27,256 nucleotides of DNA from a virus. The notes beneath the pieces were generated by a model. The model made no database searches and was not told where the DNA came from. It saw nothing but the letters and a program-made list of their open reading frames with translations. Position numbers and translations under genes: made by a program. Below, piece after piece: positions 15,446 to 23,669 of this stretch (the stretch's first letter is position 1; the number at the start of each line of letters is the position of its first letter). The stretch spans positions 1 through 27,256 of IMG/VR virus record IMGVR_UViG_3300010354_009484; one strand, given 5' to 3'.

Positions 15446-16580
15446 GTATAATATTCATAGCCACTACGAAAATATTTTTGCCTATCTCAAAACAATTATA
15501 GAATATCCAGTTTTACTTTATTTCTATCCATATGGATCAATAAAATATGACAATATAGAAATGATGCATAGCAATGGAAATTGCACCAGTCCTGTGCTTT
15601 TTTGCTTTGACCAAGAACCAATAACACCAGACTTTGAAAACTTAATAAATCAATTGATTGATCATTGGAGCAAGTATAGAAATATTATTATACTTAACAC
15701 AGAACCAGATAGTCAAATAAAAACCTCTATAATAGAAAAATTAAAATTACAATCATACAGATTATTTGATTGTAATTACTTTTTCCATATTTTTGCAGCA
15801 GCAGATTGGTATAGAAGTTATTATTATCATTCGGGCATAATTCCGCCTCAAGAACGTAAGATAAACAAAAAATTTATTACCTTCAATCGAATTACAGGAA
15901 ACAGTAGAGCTTACAGAGGTATTTTTGTAGCTCAACTAATCAAAAGAAATTTACTAAATCATGGACATGTTAGTTTTAGCCATATTTGCCCCGAGCATGG
16001 ATCATATTCGGAATCGTCATTGGATTTGATTACCAAACATGGAGTTGATTCTGATTTAATTTATGATACTATAAAAACTCTGAATTCAATCGAATACAAT
16101 CTACGTATTGACCACGTGGACGAACCTTTTATTTTAAATGGCAGTCAGACTATAGACTGTTTACCACAGTTAATGGAAACATTTGTAAATATTGTTACAG
16201 AGACTTGCTTTTGGGAAGATAAAAAACATCTCACTGAGAAAATTTTTAAACCAATTGTTACAAAACACCCTTTTATATTATTGGGTTGTTGCAATAACTT
16301 GAAATATCTTAAAAGTTATGGCTTCAAGACATTTGACAAGTGGTGGGACGAAAGTTATGATGATATTCAAGATCCAATACAGCGTCTTATGGCTGTCACA
16401 CGCATAGTAGAAGAAATATGTTCTCGTGATACAGAAACATTAGAAAAAATGCTTTGCGAGATGCAATCTGTACTAGATTACAACTTTAACTTATTTTATA
16501 GTAAATCATTTCTAGATACTGCATGGAACGAGTTGACTGAAAATTTACGCAATACAATAGAACAAACAAAACTATCCTAA
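15444..16580 (+). CDS. Putative GT-B-like glycosyltransferase
   Basis: 378 aa. The N-terminal half has FCFDQEPI and a KFITFNRITGNSRAYRG block; the C-terminal half has ETCFW (253-257), then LTEKIFKP (263-270), HPFILLG and GFKTFDKWWDESYD. The T-E-K motif followed by a Pro-Phe-Ile segment resembles the nucleotide-sugar-binding region of fucosyltransferase-like (GT10-type) GT-B enzymes. Related proteins are common in T4-like phages of aquatic bacteria. Acceptor and donor are unknown. Start codon overlaps the divergent gene by 2 nt; the stop codon overlaps the convergent dCMP deaminase stop. It is the only plus-strand gene after 12.9 kb. Confidence 0.7.
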   Translation: MYNIHSHYENIFAYLKTIIEYPVLLYFYPYGSIKYDNIEMMHSNGNCTSPVLFCFDQEPITPDFENLINQLIDHWSKYRNIIILNTEPDSQIKTSIIEKLKLQSYRLFDCNYFFHIFAAADWYRSYYYHSGIIPPQERKINKKFITFNRITGNSRAYRGIFVAQLIKRNLLNHGHVSFSHICPEHGSYSESSLDLITKHGVDSDLIYDTIKTLNSIEYNLRIDHVDEPFILNGSQTIDCLPQLMETFVNIVTETCFWEDKKHLTEKIFKPIVTKHPFILLGCCNNLKYLKSYGFKTFDKWWDESYDDIQDPIQRLMAVTRIVEEICSRDTETLEKMLCEMQSVLDYNFNLFYSKSFLDTAWNELTENLRNTIEQTKLS

Positions 16581-17230
16581 TCACTTGTGTCGCGAGACAA
16601 TTTTTGAATTAATATTTTAGATTTTCTAAGGAATTCAATACCAGTAGTCTCGCGATACTCATCGTGGTAATACACCTCGGTGATTCCAGATTGATAAATT
16701 AATTTGGCACACTCTAAACAAGGACTATGAGTGACAAATAAACTAGCGCCATGTCCACTTTCGTTTGATTTAGCCAACTTTGCTATAGCATTTGATTCAG
16801 CATGTAATACCTCTGGTTTAGTTTTTAAACTACCATCCTCGGATGTATCTTCGCAAATATTACTCCAGCCGGCTGGCATTCCGTTGTAACCAATTGAAAT
16901 AATTCTATCATCTTTGACAATTATACAACCAACTTTTAATCGCTGAGCATGACTTAATTCTGCAAAAGTTTGCGCGGTCTTCATGTAGGTTTGTTTAAAT
17001 TTTTCTTTCATTGATCTATCTCGTATTATAGCTGTTTTGTTTGTAATGGTCAGATAACCTTCACAGTAAACATTCCATTTTTCAACACCGTTTTCTATAG
17101 TCACATCATCTCGTAAGGGCACACGAACATCTAAATGTTCTAATAGGTGCTCATTACCGTTTTCAAACACACGCCAGACTTTTCCACTACCGTTATGTTG
17201 ATGATTAAATCTTATGTGATATTTGTTCAT
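16577..17230 (-). CDS. dCMP deaminase with an extra N-terminal domain
   Basis: 217 aa. The deaminase domain (about residues 74-210) has the zinc motif HAE (H143-E145) and PCLEC (C171, C174), plus GYNGMPAGW, typical of dCMP deaminases that supply dUMP. Residues 1-70 (from MNKYHIRFNHQHNG) form a separate small beta domain. Start at 17230 is preferred because a longer frame from 17320 would overlap the upstream gene by 116 nt and has no family similarity. An internal Met (residue 74) coincides with the domain boundary and could give a second, shorter product. Last gene of the minus-strand cluster; overlaps the kinase-like gene by 26 nt. Confidence 0.9.
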   Translation of the reverse strand: MNKYHIRFNHQHNGSGKVWRVFENGNEHLLEHLDVRVPLRDDVTIENGVEKWNVYCEGYLTITNKTAIIRDRSMKEKFKQTYMKTAQTFAELSHAQRLKVGCIIVKDDRIISIGYNGMPAGWSNICEDTSEDGSLKTKPEVLHAESNAIAKLAKSNESGHGASLFVTHSPCLECAKLIYQSGITEVYYHDEYRETTGIEFLRKSKILIQKLSRDTSD

Positions 17231-17624
17231 ATATTGTCTTTGCCCATCGTCCTGCATCTTGCTCGGTAACTCTGATGTTGTAATAATCAGGCGCAACAAA
17301 TGCTCGATTGGTATCTTCAAATCTGCCTTCAGTTAAGGTATCTACCCAAACAGTAAAATGCGGATCGTAGATCCCACGCATTTCTGGTAAAGGACAAACA
17401 AAGTCTGCTATTACATATTTGGTACCTGCACGGTCGGCCAGTTGTCTCATTCTTGAGCTTTGACGTACTCGGCCTTCATGATCAAAATCCCAGTCATTGT
17501 ACTTTTTTCTCACTTGGTCTGCATTGAGCCAGATGACATCCGGTTGCAGATAGTGCATTAGATTCAAAGCCAGTGTTGTTTTCCCGGCACCGGGCAATCC
17601 CATTATTAATATACGCTCGGTCAT
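17205..17624 (-). CDS. Adenylylsulfate kinase-like P-loop protein, 139 aa
   Basis: Walker A GLPGAGKT is at residues 9-16, followed by WLNADQVRKKYNDWDF, which resembles the DGDNVR-N-LGF block of APS kinase (CysC), and KYVIADFVCPLPEMR, like its AAFISPxRxxR block. APS kinases are usually about 200 aa, so this is a short version. It may phosphorylate a sugar or sulfated intermediate rather than APS. Overlaps the carbamoyltransferase by 4 nt. Confidence 0.75.
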   Translation of the reverse strand: MTERILIMGLPGAGKTTLALNLMHYLQPDVIWLNADQVRKKYNDWDFDHEGRVRQSSRMRQLADRAGTKYVIADFVCPLPEMRGIYDPHFTVWVDTLTEGRFEDTNRAFVAPDYYNIRVTEQDAGRWAKTIYEQISHKI

Positions 17625-19105
17625 GAAAAAACCTTTACACCGTATTGTTGTTCAAATCTATCTGCATCACTACGATCATTGACCATGGGTTCACCCTTAA
17701 TGTTTAAACTGGTATTCAGCAACATAGGACAATCTGTTATCAAGAACCATTTCTCCAATAGTTCTCGGATGCCCGATCCATCTCGTGGAACCGTTTGAAC
17801 TCGGCTGGTACCATCATAATGGCATATAGCAGGGTAACGGTCAGGATACCTACACCTAGCGACTGACTGCATATAACGGCTAGTATTCCACCCAGGGCTG
17901 AAATCAAAATACTGATCAGCCATCTCTTCAAGGATGACAGGGGCGAAAGGTCTAAACTTTTGTCTGCGTTTGATTTCATTTACTCTATCCTTTATATCAG
18001 GTCCTCTTGGATCTGCTAGCAAACTTCTGTTGCCTAAAGCACGAGGACCAAATTCAGCACGACCATTAGCAACACCACAAATACCGTCAACCAATAAACT
18101 ATCAAGTATAGATGTAACCGGATACGGTCCTGGAATATCGTGGCCAAGATAAGCATTGACCCAATTAAGACGACGCCCATATTCAAGTGCGGCAGCACCA
18201 AGGCTGCTACCAGCATCACCAGGATTAGGCATAATCCAAATATTTTCAAAGTATTCTCCTAGGTTTCTATTGGCCAAACAATTAAGTGCCACTCCGCCCA
18301 TGTAAACAAGATTTGTACTCCACTTAAAATCTCTTGCTCTACGCATGACATTATAAACTAGGTTTTCTAATACTTCTTGTGTAGCAGCAGCAATATGAAC
18401 ATCTTTCATATCGTCTAGTATTTGATCATGAAAACCAGTATGCCAATTTTCTTTAAAAGAGATTTCCCACTCATTATTAATTGCTCTATTTTTTAAATAA
18501 TATCCTAAGTCATCTTTTAAAGAAGATCCATACGCAGACATTCCCATTAGGATGTATTCATCTTCGTTGGGTTTAAGCCCAATCTTTTGAGTCATTGCAC
18601 TGTAAAACAAACCTATACTATGAGGATATTTTTGCGACCACAATTTACGATATCTTGCAAGACCCTGATCGTCATATTCGGCACCCCAAATACTTACGGT
18701 ATCCCACTCGCCAATTGCGTCGATGACTACTACTGTTGCCCGATCGTATGGGCTAGTTTGAAAGCCGCCGGCGGCATGACTTAAATGATGATCAAAAGAA
18801 TGAATGAGACAATTATATTTTTTGCCTAATTCTTGTGTGACACATTGTGTAGCAGTCAATCGCTTCCATTGTATTCCTTCGCCGGAATACATTCTGCGTA
18901 ATTGTTTTTTCCAAGATTTTTCGTAATAGGCTATTGCACCAATATTGTATTGTTCTATATCTTTAAGAAGATCAGGGCTAATATGTTCGTCATTTTTTAA
19001 TTTGCTATAACGTTCACTGTGCCCTGCAAATAATATGTCGCCTTGACGATTTATTACGCTTATTGCAGCATCATGAAATCCAGTCGAGAGTCCTAATATG
19101 TTCAT
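17621..19105 (-). CDS. NodU/CmcH-family carbamoyltransferase
   Basis: 494 aa. It transfers a carbamoyl group from carbamoyl phosphate to a hydroxyl. N-terminal domain: ILGLSTGFHDAAISVI, HSERYSKLKNDEH, the HHLSHAAGGF metal-binding block (H106-H110) and VVVIDAIGEWD. C-terminal domain: GGVALNCLANRN, PGDAGSSLGAA, RAEFGPRALGNRS and KFRPFAPVILEE, ending in MLLNTSLNIKGEPMV. All key blocks are intact, though it is somewhat shorter than typical 550-600 aa members. In this sugar-gene setting the acceptor is probably a sugar. Cytosine carbamoylation is less likely because the local ThyA is dUMP-specific. Overlaps the SGNH gene by 35 nt. Confidence 0.93.
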   Translation of the reverse strand: MNILGLSTGFHDAAISVINRQGDILFAGHSERYSKLKNDEHISPDLLKDIEQYNIGAIAYYEKSWKKQLRRMYSGEGIQWKRLTATQCVTQELGKKYNCLIHSFDHHLSHAAGGFQTSPYDRATVVVIDAIGEWDTVSIWGAEYDDQGLARYRKLWSQKYPHSIGLFYSAMTQKIGLKPNEDEYILMGMSAYGSSLKDDLGYYLKNRAINNEWEISFKENWHTGFHDQILDDMKDVHIAAATQEVLENLVYNVMRRARDFKWSTNLVYMGGVALNCLANRNLGEYFENIWIMPNPGDAGSSLGAAALEYGRRLNWVNAYLGHDIPGPYPVTSILDSLLVDGICGVANGRAEFGPRALGNRSLLADPRGPDIKDRVNEIKRRQKFRPFAPVILEEMADQYFDFSPGWNTSRYMQSVARCRYPDRYPAICHYDGTSRVQTVPRDGSGIRELLEKWFLITDCPMLLNTSLNIKGEPMVNDRSDADRFEQQYGVKVFS

Positions 19106-19631
19106 TGATTTTTTCTGCTATTCGTTGATGACCTAATTCTAAAGGATGCCCGCCTGAACCTTTTGGACAATCCCACATCCATTCCACAAAACCAGATCTA
19201 GGCCATCCTAGCCACGGTGCTGGAGGTTTACCCATTGCCCATGGTTGTATATCAAAAGCACTGACAAATAAATGATTAATTCTTTTTGACTTTAGATAAT
19301 GATGCATCAATTTGACTGTGGTATAAAATCTATCTCTGGCCCAAAAAATATCCCAATCTTTAAAGACCTCGTCAACTATTTTGCCATATTTTCTATTGCT
19401 AGTCGGAGTCAAATGTTTACCACATAACTCTATTCTGTTAGGGCTTGTCCATGCTATTATAGCATGAGAAGGTTTTTTCACTTCTTCAATATACTTGACT
19501 GTACTATGTAATATATAATCGTTACTGGCTCCGGGAGTGGCAATATTGATTGTATCAGGAATCAGACTGGGCCAAGCTATGGGACTCTCTTCCCCGCTAG
19601 TAAAACTACATCCGTTGACTAATATTTCCAT
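19071..19631 (-). CDS. SGNH-hydrolase-like protein, 186 aa
   Basis: Starts MEILVNGCSFTSGEE, a GDSL-like block with the nucleophile Ser in GCSF, then ATPGASND (block II Gly and block III Asn) and GGHPLELGHQRIAEKI (block V, His). This fits SGNH/GDSL hydrolases, which often acylate or deacylate sugars. The second SGNH-like gene lies upstream, separated by the 33-aa gene. Its ATG starts 1 nt after the stop of that small gene. Confidence 0.7.
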   Translation of the reverse strand: MEILVNGCSFTSGEESPIAWPSLIPDTINIATPGASNDYILHSTVKYIEEVKKPSHAIIAWTSPNRIELCGKHLTPTSNRKYGKIVDEVFKDWDIFWARDRFYTTVKLMHHYLKSKRINHLFVSAFDIQPWAMGKPPAPWLGWPRSGFVEWMWDCPKGSGGHPLELGHQRIAEKINEHIRTLDWIS

Positions 19632-19632
19632 T

Positions 19633-19734
19633 TTACTTATATATAAAAGGATCTCGCTTACGCAATTCGCGTAATTTACGGCGATATTTTATTTCTAATT
19701 TAATTCTGTTCCAAAGATTTCTTAACCAATGCAT
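19633..19734 (-). CDS. Very small basic protein, 33 aa
   Basis: Reads MHWLRNLWNRIKLEIKYRRK, then LRELRKRDPFIYK, ending in TAA. It fills the otherwise empty gap between the two SGNH-like genes, overlaps the upstream gene by 35 nt, and its stop is 1 nt before the next ATG, so it is translationally placed. The protein is Arg/Lys-rich, one amphipathic helix with a Pro-Phe tail. Position and composition support a real gene; function is unknown. It is too short for most gene finders. Confidence 0.65.
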   Translation of the reverse strand: MHWLRNLWNRIKLEIKYRRKLRELRKRDPFIYK

Positions 19735-20440
19735 TAAATTTCTCTTTCATTAATTCCGCAGCATCATAATGTGCCTGCTCTAGCGGATGTTGATAAGGCC
19801 CTATAGGATATTTATTTTCTACTGCCCATTGATAGAAACCTCTAGGAGTAGTAGTATTATATGGTTCTGTAGCAGAAGGGAACATAAACCAATTATCATA
19901 ATCAACCATTTGCCAGTATTCGATCAACTGCGGATCATTTTTGTAAGAAAATACAATATTGTCAGTTGCAGTAAACAAATAAGGAATATTATTAAACTTG
20001 AGATACGTTTGTAACATTACAATACTTTTAATGGTATTGAAATGTTGAAACCAATCTATTCTAATATTGGTAAAAAATTGCTTTGCAAACTCTTTTACTG
20101 GCTTTCTATTGGTTCCTTCGTGTATGCTGATAGTAGCAAAAGGACTATCTGGACTATCCGTATTGTAGTCAAATGGAAACTCAAATCTTGGAACAAATGT
20201 CCATGCCACAACAACAATAGGAGTTTTATTCTCTTTCCGAACTTGATTGCATTTATTAACGGTCATTCTCAATATAGCATCATTGGAATTTCCCGGTCTC
20301 GCACAGCATACATAATTCAAATTGTTCCAATTACTTAACAAAGAAGTAAATGTCAACAAACTATCCTTTGGACTGTTTATGTCCCAGTCAGATAATTCAT
20401 TACCGTGAACAAAACTATCACCGCCGGCTACTAAAATCAT
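19700..20440 (-). CDS. SGNH-hydrolase-like protein, 246 aa
   Basis: N-terminus MILVAGGDSFVHGNE carries a GDSF (GDSL-like) nucleophile block; RPGNSNDAILR gives the block II/III Gly and Asn, and QHPLEQAHYDAAELM gives the block V His. Overall plan and end motif match the shorter SGNH-like protein at 19071, so they are paralogs. It has a longer insert with Phe/Asp-rich stretches. A sugar O-acyl-transfer or esterase role is possible. Overlaps the upstream gene by 23 nt. Confidence 0.7.
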   Translation of the reverse strand: MILVAGGDSFVHGNELSDWDINSPKDSLLTFTSLLSNWNNLNYVCCARPGNSNDAILRMTVNKCNQVRKENKTPIVVVAWTFVPRFEFPFDYNTDSPDSPFATISIHEGTNRKPVKEFAKQFFTNIRIDWFQHFNTIKSIVMLQTYLKFNNIPYLFTATDNIVFSYKNDPQLIEYWQMVDYDNWFMFPSATEPYNTTTPRGFYQWAVENKYPIGPYQHPLEQAHYDAAELMKEKFNALVKKSLEQN

Positions 20441-21611
20441 ATCCTGGCCTCATCATATCAATCTGCATTTGTTTGTAATCTTTATCACTCCAGCAATAGT
20501 CATATACTTTTTTAACTCCGTTGATCTCTATAGAATATATGTCTAAATGATCACTCAGTATATCCCATATTTTAAATTTATCATCTGTGCCAAAAGAGGA
20601 TTTCAATTGAATTTCTCCAATTGGCAAATAACCATTACTCAAGTCAGGGTCGTCTGGATCTTTTCCATTTGTTATCATCCAATCTCTAAACTCATCTATG
20701 TGATTAGTAAACCATGGAGTCTCGGGGTTGTTGTAAATAGTATCTTTGCCCCACTCAACATCAAATTCTCCGCTATAGTATTGTAATTGCGTAATAGCTT
20801 CGCAAACGGTATCATCTAGTTTGGGAGCATTTTCATCTCTAAATACTTCAAAAAAAGTTTTGCCAATTTGAGTCCAGTGCATATAAACTCCTCCAAGTTT
20901 TCTGTCAAATTTATTTTGCACAAAACCTTGTCGATGTTCATCGGTCAAATTGTATCTTGGGGCATGTAGCCACGTGGTAATTTGACTGGGTCTTATCCAG
21001 TCTGGAACATATTTTAATTTTTGTTGGCTTAAAATTAAATTTTCTATTTCATGGCATAGATTGTTTAACTGCCTAATAGCGTATTTTGTTTCATAATCTG
21101 CGATACGATAATAATCACTCAAATTCCAAACTGTGCCTTGTAATTTTTCAAAATGATTATGCAATGCATTCATTGCACTTTTTTTTGTTTGAAGCCCAAG
21201 ATGTTGACAATAGTATTCTTCAGTCTGCAGATTCTTTTTATATCCTTTGTCACCTATATCGTATTCTTCTCCAAATCTTACAACATCAGGAGTAAAGTAA
21301 TCTTCAATGATATATGATTCTAAACCATTTTTTTGCCACTCGAGACTGGCATTAAACATATTGATTTGAAAAATTGCTTTGTTGACTTCTGTACAGAGAT
21401 ATTCTAAATTTCTTTGTGTCTTAGGAAATCCTATAAAACAAAAATTTTTTTCTAGAACATTGTTAGATTTCAACAGTTCTTGTAATGCATTGATCCAATC
21501 ATTGGCCAACGTATTTTCATATGGCATGATATCATAATCAATCTCATCTTTGAAGTTCAGGGGATTACGTAATACAACTTTAACCAATGGAGTTCCACCA
21601 CTCATATACAT
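20418..21611 (-). CDS. Unrecognised protein paired with radical SAM gene (family X), 397 aa
   Basis: Not recognised. It starts within the last 32 nt of the radical SAM gene at 21580. The start at 21611 has a GAGAG ribosome-like site; 21605 is an alternative ATG. It shares its plan with the protein at 22877: a VKVVLRNP-type start, NTLANDW, a helical IRQLNNLCHEIENL segment, a KLGGVYMHWTQIGKTFFEVF strand region and a GYLPIGEIQL block. It is longer and has an extra C-terminal part (about 340-397). No known catalytic motif, signal peptide or membrane span. It is probably a substrate-binding, carrier or partner protein of the radical SAM enzyme; this is inference. Confidence 0.75.
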   Translation of the reverse strand: MYMSGGTPLVKVVLRNPLNFKDEIDYDIMPYENTLANDWINALQELLKSNNVLEKNFCFIGFPKTQRNLEYLCTEVNKAIFQINMFNASLEWQKNGLESYIIEDYFTPDVVRFGEEYDIGDKGYKKNLQTEEYYCQHLGLQTKKSAMNALHNHFEKLQGTVWNLSDYYRIADYETKYAIRQLNNLCHEIENLILSQQKLKYVPDWIRPSQITTWLHAPRYNLTDEHRQGFVQNKFDRKLGGVYMHWTQIGKTFFEVFRDENAPKLDDTVCEAITQLQYYSGEFDVEWGKDTIYNNPETPWFTNHIDEFRDWMITNGKDPDDPDLSNGYLPIGEIQLKSSFGTDDKFKIWDILSDHLDIYSIEINGVKKVYDYCWSDKDYKQMQIDMMRPGYDFSSRR

Positions 21612-22887
21612 CTGCTCTCTTTGATAATATTTCGTCCATAGTTGTTGACTGTGTACGAATAGATTCTAATTTTAACACACGAGCCTTGCCTTGAGCAACT
21701 CCTTTGAGATAAGCATCTGTTCCGTATTGTTCAAAAAATGTAGGGCGTGTCTTTAACTGAACTAGTATATCCTTTAACGATCCAGCAACTCCGGCATTTA
21801 AGATTTCATCTACCCAAGGATCTAAAACGGACCTAGGTAAGGCCAATGGTGACATAATTATGTCTGGACCAAAACTAAACATAACTTTGGCTAGGATGTC
21901 AACACCTAACTCGTCGCCCAACTGCTGTATATTTGTGACTTCAAACATACCCGGAAGGGTAAGCGTAAAGTCTAGTCTCATTTGTCTTGAGTGTGTAGAG
22001 ACTCTAACTCCTTCCTTAAAGTTTTCAAGCCAGCTTTCATAATCAAGGCCTGTTCGAATATACTCTCCAATCGCTCCTGTGCCGTCGATGCTGGCGCAAA
22101 TTTGCCAATCACGCAAATGAGCGAGTACATCTTTATAAAGATTGCAACCTCTATAATTAATGCGGCTAAGATTAGTATTGTATCTAGCGTAAACATTCTT
22201 TCCGTCTCCCAGTTCTATTATTCGTTGCATATACCGCCAATGTTGCTCGTACATTAACGGTTCGCCACCTACCCAATATACTTCTTCTACACGGTGGTTC
22301 TCTACTGCTGCTGCAAACTCTTCTTCAACATGAGTATTCTGGAACTGTTCAATTTCGTGTTTGATCTCAGGTTTCATCCAATTGTTTTTTGGATCCAACC
22401 AATTGATCATATCGTGTTGTCTTTGTTCACTTTCCCAACTACTAGACAACATGTCACCGCACATACGGCATTTGAAATTACAAAGATTACTAAACCTATA
22501 ATCCCAACTAACAGGCTGCATGGTTGTATAACCTGTTTCGTCTGTACTTTCTAGCACTTGCAAATACTTATGTCCGAATAAATTATTAAAATAACTACGG
22601 TAAACATCTGTGTTTAATAATTTATTGTTACAAACTTCACACTCGGGTAATGTTTCGCCAGCTAACATGCGTTTTCTTACTGAACGCATATGCTCACCGT
22701 TCCAATGTTCTTCTAATGTGATTGGTATGTATTTTCCTGTGCCGGCCGTGGTATCAATATACTGTTCAAAATTTTGTGCGGGTTCTCGGCTGGCACAACA
22801 CATTCGTCTTTCAGTTTGTGGACTTAGATACGTATGAGTCCATGGTGCCATGCAAAGAGTTTTAGATTTTTCTAGTTTATTCATCAA
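21580..22887 (-). CDS. Twitch-domain radical SAM protein, 435 aa
   Basis: N-terminal Cys cluster CMAPWTH (C12), MCCAS (C30-C31) and ECEVC (C83, C86), as in N-terminal-twitch radical SAM proteins, probably binding an auxiliary iron-sulfur cluster. The core has SNLCNFKCRMCG (CxxxCxxC, C136, C140, C143), which binds the SAM cluster, and the WVGGEPL SAM-amino-group motif. Substrate unknown. It overlaps family-X genes at both ends (11 nt with the one at 22877, 32 nt with the one at 20418). Second residue is also Met, so the start could be 3 nt later. Confidence 0.9.
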   Translation of the reverse strand: MMNKLEKSKTLCMAPWTHTYLSPQTERRMCCASREPAQNFEQYIDTTAGTGKYIPITLEEHWNGEHMRSVRKRMLAGETLPECEVCNNKLLNTDVYRSYFNNLFGHKYLQVLESTDETGYTTMQPVSWDYRFSNLCNFKCRMCGDMLSSSWESEQRQHDMINWLDPKNNWMKPEIKHEIEQFQNTHVEEEFAAAVENHRVEEVYWVGGEPLMYEQHWRYMQRIIELGDGKNVYARYNTNLSRINYRGCNLYKDVLAHLRDWQICASIDGTGAIGEYIRTGLDYESWLENFKEGVRVSTHSRQMRLDFTLTLPGMFEVTNIQQLGDELGVDILAKVMFSFGPDIIMSPLALPRSVLDPWVDEILNAGVAGSLKDILVQLKTRPTFFEQYGTDAYLKGVAQGKARVLKLESIRTQSTTMDEILSKRADVYEWWNSIG

Positions 22888-23668
22888 AAGTAATTGATTC
22901 TAATTCTAAAACAGGAGCAGTCACTATCATTGCCAAATCATCTAAATTTTGCACTTTTCCTACAACTGGGTACCCTGTATAGGCCAATATTTTTTCTTCA
23001 GTGTGCTGCGCTACAAATTCAGGACTTTGTGTTTTAAATGCTGTCAACACATCCATTGGGTCTATCACAGGAAAATCCTGAACTGTGATATTAATACCAG
23101 GTTTAACGAAATTGTGGAATTTACATGTCTGTGATATGTTTGTAAAATCATTCTCTAAATACACTTGCAAAGGGCCATGTCCAACATATGGGTTTTGTAA
23201 ACGCACATCACCAAATACTAGTCGATTTCTAAATATATTGGTGTTGTCAAGAGGAAATCCAATATCATTGTACCATTCAATTTGAAGCCACCCGGTTCTT
23301 TTTTTTGATGTTTTTCCGTCTTGAATGATGTGTAAGCAATAGTGCAATTCGTGTATCAGATTGTCTAGTTCTTCGGGTATTGCATCAAAACCAGCAGATC
23401 CTATCAGTCTCTCAATATCTTTGTGTAATAATGCAGTAATTGATATGTCATAGTTATCAAAACACCATTCCCACCCTAGTTTTTCTTTTGCTTCCCTTGC
23501 CAGCTGTAGCATGTACTCAACTGTATACTTGGGTCTATCTCTGAATAATGGAAACGATTTTCTATAATTATTCTTGACCAACGCAACATACTTTTTTCCT
23601 AGAGCAGTGTTATCAATGTCTAATACCAACTGATTATAGTTTTTAAATTTTACATTAATAGTTGGCAT
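22877..23668 (-). CDS. Unrecognised protein paired with radical SAM gene (family X), 263 aa
   Basis: Not recognised. Start at 23668 (MPTINVKFKN) is 1 nt after the stop of the preceding radical SAM gene and aligns with the start of the paralog at 20418; a longer frame from 23689 adds 7 residues inside that gene. Shared plan: a short beta start, LDIDNTALGKK, EELDNLIHELHYCLHI helix, RLVFGDVRLQNPYVGHGPLQ strands and YTGYPVVGKVQNLDD. It ends in an acidic tail. No catalytic motif is evident. The conserved GVYMHWTQIGK/GDVRLQNPYVGHG region may be the functional core. Confidence 0.75.
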   Translation of the reverse strand: MPTINVKFKNYNQLVLDIDNTALGKKYVALVKNNYRKSFPLFRDRPKYTVEYMLQLAREAKEKLGWEWCFDNYDISITALLHKDIERLIGSAGFDAIPEELDNLIHELHYCLHIIQDGKTSKKRTGWLQIEWYNDIGFPLDNTNIFRNRLVFGDVRLQNPYVGHGPLQVYLENDFTNISQTCKFHNFVKPGINITVQDFPVIDPMDVLTAFKTQSPEFVAQHTEEKILAYTGYPVVGKVQNLDDLAMIVTAPVLELESITFDE

Positions 23669-23669
23669 A

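Noticed and set aside
17231-17320. Longer start for the dCMP deaminase at 17320
   Set aside because: It would overlap the kinase-like gene by 116 nt, and the added 30 residues look like its shifted frame; the ATG at 17230 begins a clean domain.
18034-18249. Hydrophobic minus-strand frame of 71 codons that looks like a membrane protein
   Set aside because: It lies in another frame inside the well-supported carbamoyltransferase gene, with no ribosome site.
21978-22196. Minus-strand frame of 72 codons with a membrane-like start
   Set aside because: Shadow frame inside the radical SAM gene at 21580-22887.
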